A program made the translations under genes and the position numbers. Below, one piece after another: positions 57,076-64,000 of a DNA stretch of 64,000 nucleotides. The stretch's first letter is position 1. Every line of letters starts with the position of its first letter. The notes under the pieces were generated by a model. The model saw nothing but the letters and a program-made list of their open reading frames with translations. It was not told the origin of the DNA and ran no database searches. Source of the stretch: Microbacterium sp. W4I20 (GTDB taxonomy: Bacteria; Actinomycetota; Actinomycetes; Actinomycetales; Microbacteriaceae); contig NZ_JAUSYB010000001.1 of assembly GCF_030816505.1 (NCBI RefSeq), positions 2,914,001 through 2,978,000 of the forward strand, given 5' to 3'.

Positions 57076-58413
57076 ATGACTTCCCCCACCACCAAAGGCA
57101 CGCACAGCCGTGCGCGTCGCGCCGGCATCGCCGCCTTCGTCGGCACCACGATCGAGTGGTACGACTTCTACGTCTACGCGACCGCGGCCGCCCTCGTCTT
57201 CGGTCCACTGTTCTTCCCCTCCGGCGACCGCCTCGCCGAGACCGCCGCGGCGTTCGCCACCTTCGCCGTCGCGTTCCTCGTCCGCCCGCTCGGCGGCATC
57301 ATCTTCGGCCACATCGGCGACAAGCTCGGCCGCCGCACCTCGCTCGTGATCACCCTGCTGCTGATGGGCGCCGCCACCGTGCTCGTCGGCTGCCTGCCGA
57401 CGTACGAGAACATCGGCATCGTCGCCCCGATCCTGCTGATCCTGCTCCGCGCGATCCAGGGCCTCGCGGTCGGCGGCGAGTGGGGCGGCGCGGTGCTGAT
57501 GAGCGTCGAGCACGCACCTGAGAAGTCGAAGACGTTCTACGGCGGCTTCACGCAGCTCGGCAACCCGGCCGGCGCCCTGCTCGCCTCGGGCATCTTCGCG
57601 ATCATGACGCGCATGGGTGACGACTTCATCATCGACGGCGGCTGGCGCATCCCGTTCCTGCTCTCGATCGTGCTGGTCGGCGTCGGGTTCTGGGTGCGCT
57701 ATCGGGTCGAGGAGACCCCGGTCTTCGAGTCCAAGGTCGAGGGCCGCAAGCAGTCGATGCCGCTGGCCTACGCCCTGCGCACGAACTGGAAGCCGATCCT
57801 CCTGGGTATCGGCATCCTCCCGATCTCGACCGGTGGCTACTACCTGGCGACGACGTTCGTCACCGCCTACGCCACCGGGGAGCCGATCTCGGTCAGCGAG
57901 CAGGTCATCCTCGACGCGATGACGATCGCCTCGTTCGTGGAGTTCGTCGTGACGCTGCCGGTCGCCTGGCTGGGCGACAAGTGGGGCCGGAAGAACGTGA
58001 TGTACATCGGTCTCGCCACCTCGGTGCTCACCTTCGTGCCGTTCCTGCTGATCATGCCCGGACGCGTCGAACCGCTGATCTTCCTCTTCGCCTCGCTGGT
58101 GCGCATCGCACTGAGCGCGACCTACGCCCCGATCGCGGCGCTGCTCGCGCAGATGTTCCGCCCGCAGGCGCGGTACACCTCCCTCGCTCTGACGTACGGC
58201 GTCGGCGCGGCGATCTGGGCCGGATTCTCGCCCTGGTTCGCGACGCAGCTCATCGCCTGGACGGGCAGCATCTGGTCCGTCATCGCGATGTTCATCGGCA
58301 TGGCCGTGATCGCGGGCATCTGCACGAAGCTCGCGCCGCAGCATTCGGACGAGGCGCCGGTCACCGCATCGTTCACCGCCCGCACCGACACGACCGCGAA
58401 CAGGCTCCCATGA
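57076..58413 (+). CDS. MHS-family MFS transporter
   Basis: 445 residues, 12 helices. GTTIEWYDFYVYATAAALVFG and GGIIFGHIGDKLGRRTSL are hallmarks of the metabolite:H+ symporter family (as in ShiA, ProP, KgtP). It probably imports the substrate for the three enzymes encoded downstream. CAAAGGAG provides the ribosome binding site. Its stop overlaps the amidohydrolase start by 4 nt. Confidence 0.92.
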   Translation: MTSPTTKGTHSRARRAGIAAFVGTTIEWYDFYVYATAAALVFGPLFFPSGDRLAETAAAFATFAVAFLVRPLGGIIFGHIGDKLGRRTSLVITLLLMGAATVLVGCLPTYENIGIVAPILLILLRAIQGLAVGGEWGGAVLMSVEHAPEKSKTFYGGFTQLGNPAGALLASGIFAIMTRMGDDFIIDGGWRIPFLLSIVLVGVGFWVRYRVEETPVFESKVEGRKQSMPLAYALRTNWKPILLGIGILPISTGGYYLATTFVTAYATGEPISVSEQVILDAMTIASFVEFVVTLPVAWLGDKWGRKNVMYIGLATSVLTFVPFLLIMPGRVEPLIFLFASLVRIALSATYAPIAALLAQMFRPQARYTSLALTYGVGAAIWAGFSPWFATQLIAWTGSIWSVIAMFIGMAVIAGICTKLAPQHSDEAPVTASFTARTDTTANRLP

Positions 58414-60077
58414 GAAAGCTCACTCCCTTCGACCGTTCGGCCCAGCAGACGCCTCGGCTGGTCATCGCTCGCGCGATCCACACGGCGGATGCTGCGGCCA
58501 CCACCGCCACGGCGATGCTGACCGACCGGGGTCGGATCGTCGCGATCGGCAGCGTCGACGAGTGCGAGGCCGCCGCCCACCGTGCCGGCCTCGCACCCGA
58601 ACGGGTCGACCTCGGCGACGCGGTCGTCGTCCCCGGCTTCGTCGACGCGCACGCCCACCCGCTGATGTACGGGCAGCTGATGACGTGGGTCGACTGCGGG
58701 CCCGAGAAGGCCGGCAGCATCCCGGAGATCGTCGCGCTGCTGCAGGCCGCCGCGGCCGAGACGCCCGAGGGGCGGCCGGTGCGCGGCTACGGCTACGAGC
58801 AGCGCAACCTCGCCGAGAAGCGGCATCCGTCCCGGTTCGAACTCGACGAGGTCGCCACAGACCGCGAGGTGTATCTGATGAACGCCTCCGGCCACGGCGG
58901 CGTCGTCAACTCGCACACGGTCTCGGTGAACGGCGTCGACCGCGACACCCCGAACCCCGACGGCGGCGAGTTCTTCCGCGACGCCGACGGCGAGCTGACG
59001 GGAGAGCTGTCGGATGCCGCGTGCAACATCCTCACCGGCGTGCACGGCGTGAAGATCGGCCACCACGGCCCGAACTTCCACCTCGCCGACGAGCCCGAGG
59101 AGCACCTTCGCCAGCTGGATGCCGCCACACAGCGCTTTCTCGCGGGCGGGGTCACCTCGATCGGCGACTGCCAGGTCACGCGCCGCGAGTTCGACATGTA
59201 CCTGCGTCTCGCCGAGGCCGGGCGCCTCGAGCTGCGCGTCTCGATGTACCTGCTGTCGCACCTGCTCGACGAGGCGCTCGAGATGGGGCTCGTCGGCCAG
59301 TTCGGCAACGCCCACCTCAGCTTTGCCGGCATCAAGCTCTACGCCGACGGCACGCTCGGCGGCTGGACCGCGTACTTCCCCGACGGCTACGTGGGCGACC
59401 CGTGCCGCACGGGTCAGCTCTACCACGAGCCCGCCGAGTACACGGCGCTGATCAGCAAGGCGCACGCCGCGGGCCTCCAGACCGCGACCCACGCGCAGTC
59501 GCCGACCGCGATCGAGATGGTTGTCTCGGCGATCGAGGCCGCGCTCGCCGAGCGTCCGGACGCCGACGCCCGACACCGCATCGAGCACTGCGGCCTGCCG
59601 ACTCCCGAGCAGATCGAGCGGATGGCCGCCGCCGGCATCCGTCCGGTGAACCAGACGCAGCACTACTTCAACTGGGGCGAAGGCGTCGAAGAGGCCATCG
59701 GCACGCCGGGCGAGCGCTTCAACCCGCTCGGCGAGTTCGAGCGCGCCGGCGTGCCGTTCACGATCTCGTCGGATGCTCCGGTCGCCGAGCCCATCCCGCT
59801 CGAGGCCATCCAGACCGCGGTCACCCGCGTCACGCGTCGCGGGCACAAGCTCGGACCCGACGACCTGCGGGTCTCCGCGCTCGCCGCGCTCCGCGCCCAC
59901 ACGATCGAGGGCGCGATCTCGATCGGCCGCGAAGACGACCTGGGCTCGCTCGAGGTCGGCAAGTACGCCGACTTCGCCGTGTTGTCGGATGACCCGCTGG
60001 CGGTCGCCGCCGAGGACATCGCGGCGATCTCCGTGCGCGAGACCTGGGTCGACGGGGAGCGTCGCCATCGTGCCTGA
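58410..60077 (+). CDS. YtcJ-like metal-dependent amidohydrolase
   Basis: 555 residues. FVDAHAHP (His81, His83) is the first metal site, FAGIKLYADGTLGGWTAYF carries the Lys region, THAQSPTAIE and RIEHCGLP the later His ligands, and TISSDAPVAEPIP the catalytic Asp. This is the amidohydrolase_3/YtcJ group; substrates are mostly unknown (amides, cyclic ureides). It overlaps the MHS and ThDP genes, so its substrate is probably linked to guanidino compound breakdown. Confidence 0.87.
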   Translation: MRKLTPFDRSAQQTPRLVIARAIHTADAAATTATAMLTDRGRIVAIGSVDECEAAAHRAGLAPERVDLGDAVVVPGFVDAHAHPLMYGQLMTWVDCGPEKAGSIPEIVALLQAAAAETPEGRPVRGYGYEQRNLAEKRHPSRFELDEVATDREVYLMNASGHGGVVNSHTVSVNGVDRDTPNPDGGEFFRDADGELTGELSDAACNILTGVHGVKIGHHGPNFHLADEPEEHLRQLDAATQRFLAGGVTSIGDCQVTRREFDMYLRLAEAGRLELRVSMYLLSHLLDEALEMGLVGQFGNAHLSFAGIKLYADGTLGGWTAYFPDGYVGDPCRTGQLYHEPAEYTALISKAHAAGLQTATHAQSPTAIEMVVSAIEAALAERPDADARHRIEHCGLPTPEQIERMAAAGIRPVNQTQHYFNWGEGVEEAIGTPGERFNPLGEFERAGVPFTISSDAPVAEPIPLEAIQTAVTRVTRRGHKLGPDDLRVSALAALRAHTIEGAISIGREDDLGSLEVGKYADFAVLSDDPLAVAAEDIAAISVRETWVDGERRHRA

Positions 60078-61680
60078 TCTCGCCGACGACTTCACCGACA
60101 CCGCGGGCCGCGCGGTGCTCGAGACCATCCGCGCCTATGGTGTGACCGCGATCTTCGGCATCCCCGGCACGCACAACCTCGAGCTGTACCGACCACTCGC
60201 CGATCTCGGCATCCGCGCGGTGACGAACCGCCACGAGCAGGGCTCGGGGTACGGCGCCGACGGTTGGGCGCAGCAGACCGGGCTGCCGGGTGTCGTCATC
60301 ACGACGTCGGGTCCGGGGCTGCAGAACGCGATGAGTGCCATCGGCACCGCGTTCTGCGAGTCGCGTCCGCTGATCGTGCTGTCGCCGGGAGTGCCGCGCG
60401 GCGCGGAGTTCGCCGACGTCGGCACCCTGCACGAGACGAAGGATGCCACGGCCATGGTCGGCGCGATCGCCGAGTGGTCGCGCCGCGTGCAGTCCGCGGC
60501 CGAAGCCGTCGAGGCCGTGCACGACGCCTTCACGCTCTTCCGAACCGGTCGCCCGCGGCCCGTGCATATCGAGATCCCCCTCGATGTTCTCGAAGCCCCC
60601 GCCGATGTGCCGGCCGAGGCACGTCGATCGCGGGCGGTGCCGGCCCGAGTTTCGGGCGACGCTGACGCGCTGGCGGAGGCCGCGCGCCTGCTGACGGGTG
60701 CGCGCACCCCGGTGATCGTCGCTGGCGGCGGAGCGACGGATGCCGCGCACGAGGTCACTTCCCTTGCTGAGCGCCTGGGTGCTCCCGTGCTCACGACGCT
60801 CAACGGCAAGGGTGTGGTCGACGAGCGGCATCCGCTCTCCCTCGGCTCGAACCTGCGTCTCGCGGCTGCGCGCGCCGTCGCGGAAGACGCCGACGTGCTG
60901 CTCGTGATCGGGTCGAAGCTGGGCGAGGCCGAACTCTGGGCGCCGCGGCTGGAGGCGCGCGGTGCGGTGATCCGCATCGACATCTCGCCGTCGCAGCGCG
61001 ACAAGAACCTGGCGGCGACCGTCGGGATCACCGGCGATGCCGCGGCCGTCGGCGAGGCGCTGCTCGCGGCTCTCCCCACCGAGATCCGCTCGCCGCGCGA
61101 CCTGGCTGCGGAGCGCATCGCGATCGCCACCGAGATGCGCGAGACCGCACCGGATGCCGTCGCTCTCGCCGAGCTCATCGTCGAGGCCCTGCCCGACGAC
61201 GCGATCGTCGCGGGCGACTCCTCGCAGATCGTGTACCTGGCGCTGGGCAGTGTGCTGCAGGCGCAGCATCCGCACTCCCTGCTCTACACGCCGACCTACG
61301 CGACCCTCGGTTACGGCCTGCCCGCCGCGATCGGCGCACGCGTCGCGAGCGCCTCGCATCCGGTCGTCACGGTGATCGGCGACGGCGCGCTCATGTTCTG
61401 CGTGAACGAGATCGTGACCGCGGTCGAGCAGCGCCTCGACGTCACCATCGTGTGCGTCGACAATGGCGGGTACGCCGAGATCCGGCAGAACGAGGTCGAT
61501 CGCGGGATGACGCCCGTGGGTGTCGACCTCGTGCAGCCCGACTGGGCAGCATTGGCCACCGCGTTCGGGGCCACCGGCCGCCGCGTCGACCGCCGCGAAG
61601 ACATCGTGCCGAGCATCCGGGAAGCGATCGCCGAAGGCGGCGTGCAGCTCGTCCACATCCCCGCCGGAAGACAGGACTGA
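60070..61680 (+). CDS. ThDP-dependent decarboxylase, 5-guanidino-2-oxopentanoate decarboxylase-like
   Basis: 536 residues with three ThDP-enzyme domains. NRHEQGSGYGADGWAQ holds the activating Glu56; VITTSGPGLQNAMSAIGTAF and VGTLHETKDATAMV follow; the diphosphate motif is GDGALMFCVNEIVTAVEQRLDVTIVCVDNGGYAEIR (GDG at 437-439). Similar proteins are annotated as AruI, which decarboxylates 2-ketoarginine to 4-guanidinobutyraldehyde; the ureohydrolase gene next door supports this. GTG start overlaps the amidohydrolase by 8 nt. Acetolactate-synthase-like alternatives cannot be excluded. Confidence 0.8.
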   Translation: MPDLADDFTDTAGRAVLETIRAYGVTAIFGIPGTHNLELYRPLADLGIRAVTNRHEQGSGYGADGWAQQTGLPGVVITTSGPGLQNAMSAIGTAFCESRPLIVLSPGVPRGAEFADVGTLHETKDATAMVGAIAEWSRRVQSAAEAVEAVHDAFTLFRTGRPRPVHIEIPLDVLEAPADVPAEARRSRAVPARVSGDADALAEAARLLTGARTPVIVAGGGATDAAHEVTSLAERLGAPVLTTLNGKGVVDERHPLSLGSNLRLAAARAVAEDADVLLVIGSKLGEAELWAPRLEARGAVIRIDISPSQRDKNLAATVGITGDAAAVGEALLAALPTEIRSPRDLAAERIAIATEMRETAPDAVALAELIVEALPDDAIVAGDSSQIVYLALGSVLQAQHPHSLLYTPTYATLGYGLPAAIGARVASASHPVVTVIGDGALMFCVNEIVTAVEQRLDVTIVCVDNGGYAEIRQNEVDRGMTPVGVDLVQPDWAALATAFGATGRRVDRREDIVPSIREAIAEGGVQLVHIPAGRQD

Positions 61681-61683
61681 CAC

Positions 61684-62634
61684 ATGACCGAGAACATCGG
61701 ACCCATCGACGCCTCCGTGAACCCCCGGTACTCGGGCATCGCGACGTTCGCGCGCCTGCCGCGCATCGAAGACGTGCCTCGTGCTGACATCGCCGTCGTC
61801 GGCATCCCCTTCGACTCCGGCGTGAGCTACCGGCCGGGCACGCGCTTCGGCCCGTCGCACGTGCGTGAGTCGTCGCGCCTGCTTCGTCCGTACAACCCGG
61901 CGCAGGATGTCTCGCCCTTCGCGATCGCGCAGGTGGTGGATGCCGGTGACATCCCGGTCAACCCGTTCGACCTGACCGAGGCGGTGTCCGAGGTCGAGAG
62001 CGCCGCGATCGCGCTCGGCGAGCAGGTGCAGCGCATCGTCACGATCGGCGGCGACCACACGGTCGCGCTTCCGCTGCTGCGCGCCGTCGCGGCGAAGCAC
62101 GGCCCGGTCGCGGTGCTGCATTTCGACGCGCACCTCGACACCTGGGACACGTACTTCGGCGCCCCGATCACCCACGGCACGCCGTTCCGCCGGGCGAGTG
62201 AGGAAGGGCTGATCGACCTCACCGCGAGCTGCCACGTCGGCACCCGCGGGCCGCTCTACTCGAAGCAGGATCTCGAGGACGACGAGCGTCTCGGCTTCTC
62301 GATCGTGTCGAGCGAGTACATCGAGGAGCACGGCGTCGAGGCTGCGATCGCGCGGATCCTGCAGCGCATCGGCGACAAGCCGCTGTACGTCTCGATCGAC
62401 ATCGACGTGCTCGACCCCGCGCACGCCCCCGGCACCGGCACCCCCGAGGCCGGTGGGCTCACGAGCCGCGAGCTGCTGCGCATCCTCCGCGCGCTCGGGT
62501 CGCAGAACATCGTCGGCGCCGACGTCGTCGAGGTCTCGCCCGCGTACGACCACGCGCAGATCACCGGCATTGCCGCGAGCCACGTGGTCTACGAGCTCGT
62601 CAGCCTGCTGGCCGCGCAGGTCGCGCGGCCGTAG
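61684..62634 (+). CDS. agmatinase/guanidinobutyrase-type ureohydrolase
   Basis: 316 residues. All Mn ligands of the ureohydrolase family are visible: GGDHT (His125), HFDAHLDT (Asp148, His150, Asp152) and [19 protein letters not shown] (Asp239, Asp241). It removes urea from a guanidino group. With the AruI-like enzyme upstream, 4-guanidinobutyrate to GABA plus urea is the most natural reaction, but agmatine is possible. It starts 3 nt after the ThDP gene. Confidence 0.9.
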   Translation: MTENIGPIDASVNPRYSGIATFARLPRIEDVPRADIAVVGIPFDSGVSYRPGTRFGPSHVRESSRLLRPYNPAQDVSPFAIAQVVDAGDIPVNPFDLTEAVSEVESAAIALGEQVQRIVTIGGDHTVALPLLRAVAAKHGPVAVLHFDAHLDTWDTYFGAPITHGTPFRRASEEGLIDLTASCHVGTRGPLYSKQDLEDDERLGFSIVSSEYIEEHGVEAAIARILQRIGDKPLYVSIDIDVLDPAHAPGTGTPEAGGLTSRELLRILRALGSQNIVGADVVEVSPAYDHAQITGIAASHVVYELVSLLAAQVARP

Positions 62635-62692
62635 CGCCCGGCATCCGTCGTTCGGCAGGGCCCCCGCCCCTGCTCGGGAACCGCCCCCTCCT

Positions 62693-62753
62693 GCTCGGGT
62701 CGCGATATGTCACCCATTTCGGCCTCGGATGCCTGACATATCGCGACCGGAGC
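62693..62753. repeat. 20-bp-arm inverted repeat (right member of the pair)
   Basis: Arms 62693-62712 and 62734-62753 with one mismatch and a 21-nt loop; the core GGTCGCGATATGTCA / TGACATATCGCGACC differs from the copy at 55887 mainly by A-G and T-C changes. It lies just after the ureohydrolase gene and before the convergent RIO gene. Confidence 0.85.
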
Positions 62754-62771
62754 CTCACCCGGAACCCGTGC

Positions 62772-63617
62772 TCACGTATACGAGGCGGCCAGCAGCTCGG
62801 CGAAGAGCTCCTCGGCGTCGCACGCGACCCGCCGCCGCGTGAACCAGTCGCAGATATTGACGCAGTCGCGGTGCAGCAGGTCGAGGCCCTGCGGGTTCGC
62901 GATGATGTCGACGATCTGCGGCAGGTCGATCACCCGCACGCGCCCCTCGTGCACGAGCAGGTTGTACGCCGACAGGTCGCCGTGCGCGAACCCGGCGGCG
63001 GCGAAGATCCGCATGATGTCGACGATCTGCTCGTAGAACCCGGCGAGCTCGGCACGGTCGCTGCGCACCTGGGCGAGCCGCGGCGCGGCCGTCCCGTCGG
63101 CATCACCGAGGAACTCCATCAGCACCTCGGTGCCGTTGACCTGCACCGGGTAGGGCACGGGTGCGCCCAGCTCCCACATGCGGCAGAGCGCCTCGAACTC
63201 CGCGAACGACCACTGGGCGGCGGCGACCTCACGGCCGTGGCTCGACTTCTTGGCGAGTGCTCGGGTGTCGCGGGTGTTCCGCGTGCTGCGGCCCTCGGTG
63301 TAGACCGCTGAGCGGTGGAAGCTGCTGTGCTCGGCAGACCGGTAGCGCTTCGCCGCGAGCAGCGTGCGCTGCGCCGGGTCGTCGGGCACGGCACGCTCGA
63401 GCAGGAAGACGTCGGCCTCCTTGCCGGTCTTGAGGATGCCGAGCTCGGTGTCGAGCGCGCCGGCCGAGGTCACGACCCAGTCGGGCCAGGGTTCGGGGCC
63501 GCGTTCGGAGGGGGTGACGGCCGGCCAGGTGGACCAGCGCTGGTTCTCGCCGGGCTCGACGTCGGCGAAGAAGAGTTCTGTGTCGAAAGGGGAGGAGGCG
63601 TTGCGAGGATCAGACAA
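62772..63617 (-). CDS. RIO-type serine/threonine kinase
   Basis: 281 residues from TTG 63617. LDTELGILKTGKEADVFLLER is the RIO nucleotide loop, LLAAKRYRS the Lys, HGDLSAYNLLVHEG the catalytic Asp and Asn, and VIDLPQIVDI the metal Asp. RIO kinases are atypical kinases/ATPases; the bacterial role is not known. TTG 63617 was chosen because GGAG lies 7 nt upstream and the protein then starts with SDPRNAS; a longer frame to TTG 63701 is possible. Confidence 0.85.
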   Translation of the reverse strand: MSDPRNASSPFDTELFFADVEPGENQRWSTWPAVTPSERGPEPWPDWVVTSAGALDTELGILKTGKEADVFLLERAVPDDPAQRTLLAAKRYRSAEHSSFHRSAVYTEGRSTRNTRDTRALAKKSSHGREVAAAQWSFAEFEALCRMWELGAPVPYPVQVNGTEVLMEFLGDADGTAAPRLAQVRSDRAELAGFYEQIVDIMRIFAAAGFAHGDLSAYNLLVHEGRVRVIDLPQIVDIIANPQGLDLLHRDCVNICDWFTRRRVACDAEELFAELLAASYT

Positions 63618-63944
63618 GATGTGGCTCCGGAAGAGGAGGCCACGCCAGGGATCAGGAGCGGGTGGCCTCGAAGGGAAGGTGGTCGGCGGTGAGCGCGACA
63701 AAGACGGTGTTCATGCCTTCAGCTCCTTCCGCTCGGCCTTCCGGGTGCATCCCGGTGCGCCGTCGAGCCTAGGCCCCTCCGCCGCCCGCGTCCACCCTTC
63801 CTTCCGCTCCCGTGGCAGTTGCTGCGGGTTCGAAGCCGAAATGGCCGCAGAAACTGCCACGGGAACGAAAGCGCTCGGACGAATGGTCGGATGCGGCGGA
63901 CGACCGGTCGGGCACCGGCATCCGGATGCTGCGAAAGTGGAACC
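63618..63944. other. intergenic region between RIO kinase and the truncated gene
   Basis: 327 nt. It holds a possible 5' extension of the RIO frame (to 63701) and the inverted repeat at 63808-63864. I see no further gene. Confidence 0.5.
63808..63864. repeat. 20-bp-arm intergenic inverted repeat
   Basis: Arms 63808-63827 (TCCCGTGGCAGTTGCTGCGG) and 63845-63864 (CCGCAGAAACTGCCACGGGA), one mismatch, 17-nt loop. Confidence 0.8.
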
Positions 63945-64000
63945 ATGACCACGACAGCGCCCATCCCGACGACCGCGTCCGCTCGACCAGGGCGGATGCC
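63945..64000 (+). CDS. start of a gene truncated by the window end
   Basis: An ATG at 63945 opens a frame (MTTTAPIPTTASARPGRM) that runs off the window. Too short to identify. The start follows GTGGAACC, a poor ribosome binding site, so it is tentative. Confidence 0.4.
   Translation, partial: MTTTAPIPTTASARPGRM

Noticed and set aside
59830..62583. 917-codon minus-strand frame across the ThDP and ureohydrolase genes
   Set aside because: It spans two genes with complete catalytic motifs on the + strand; the antisense product is low-complexity His/Arg/Asp sequence.
1..64000. Insertion sequences, prophage, integrons or rRNA
   Set aside because: No transposase, integrase, phage structural gene or rRNA segment was recognised in any frame.

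Overview
The window is a high-GC actinobacterial chromosome segment, most likely from Microbacterium or another member of the Microbacteriaceae. The reasons are the GC-rich codon usage, HTH_42, NIPSNAP and UMF1-type genes, leaderless regulator genes, a CCA-encoding tRNA, and the frequent GGATGC/GCATCC hexamer (typical of that group as far as I recall). No rRNA, insertion sequence, prophage or CRISPR array was seen. One tRNA (Gly-CCC) is present. The assignment is inference from sequence style, not from a marker gene.

Layout. 1-1.0 kb: end of an aldehyde dehydrogenase and a small membrane protein. 1.0-5.1 kb: epoxide hydrolase / HTH_42 protein (frameshifted) / membrane protein operon, facing a WYL regulator with a palindromic operator between them, then a NIPSNAP protein. 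5.2-8.7 kb: a three-gene copper operon (copZ, secreted protein, copA) behind two CsoR-like operators. 8.7-11.9 kb: sugar-nucleotide-like epimerase, MalY/PatB C-S lyase, aldo/keto reductase. 11.9-14.5 kb: FadR-type regulator and a divergent leuA preceded by a leucine-rich leader peptide and alternative hairpins. 14.5-17.1 kb: ECF sigma / anti-sigma / DoxX / SGNH lipoprotein cluster. 17.4-20 kb: CsbD-like protein, phosphatase, SDR with its own TetR.

20-30 kb holds what looks like one regulon. A bicupin oxalate-decarboxylase-like protein, an alpha/beta-hydrolase lacking its serine, a DyP peroxidase/MFS/FAD-monooxygenase operon and a chloroperoxidase-type hydrolase are each preceded by the same architecture: a CGACA-NN-YGTCG-type palindrome, exactly 21 nt, then CGT(A/T). 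A PucR-like and an XRE-NB-ARC-TPR regulator lie among them.

30-43.5 kb is a glycan-utilisation locus: secreted GH27, GH95, CE7 esterase, ROK regulator, Lpl-type ABC importer (binding protein and two permeases, no ATPase) and GH36. A similar operator precedes two of its transcription units. 43.5-44.9 kb is a degraded AbiE-like toxin-antitoxin pair beside tRNA-Gly. 44.9-49.1 kb is a 2-oxoacid dehydrogenase E1alpha-E1beta-E2 operon divergent from a TetR. 49.1-55.8 kb holds dcd, a Pro-rich membrane protein, an alpha/beta hydrolase with its TetR, two divergent Gly/His-rich MarR-like regulators, a CDF metal transporter and a UMF1 transporter.

55.9-62.8 kb is a block bounded by two related long inverted repeats. 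It holds a double-Lrp regulator, MHS transporter, YtcJ-like amidohydrolase, AruI-like ThDP enzyme and an agmatinase/guanidinobutyrase-type ureohydrolase, and is best read as uptake and breakdown of a guanidino compound. A RIO kinase and the start of a truncated gene close the window.
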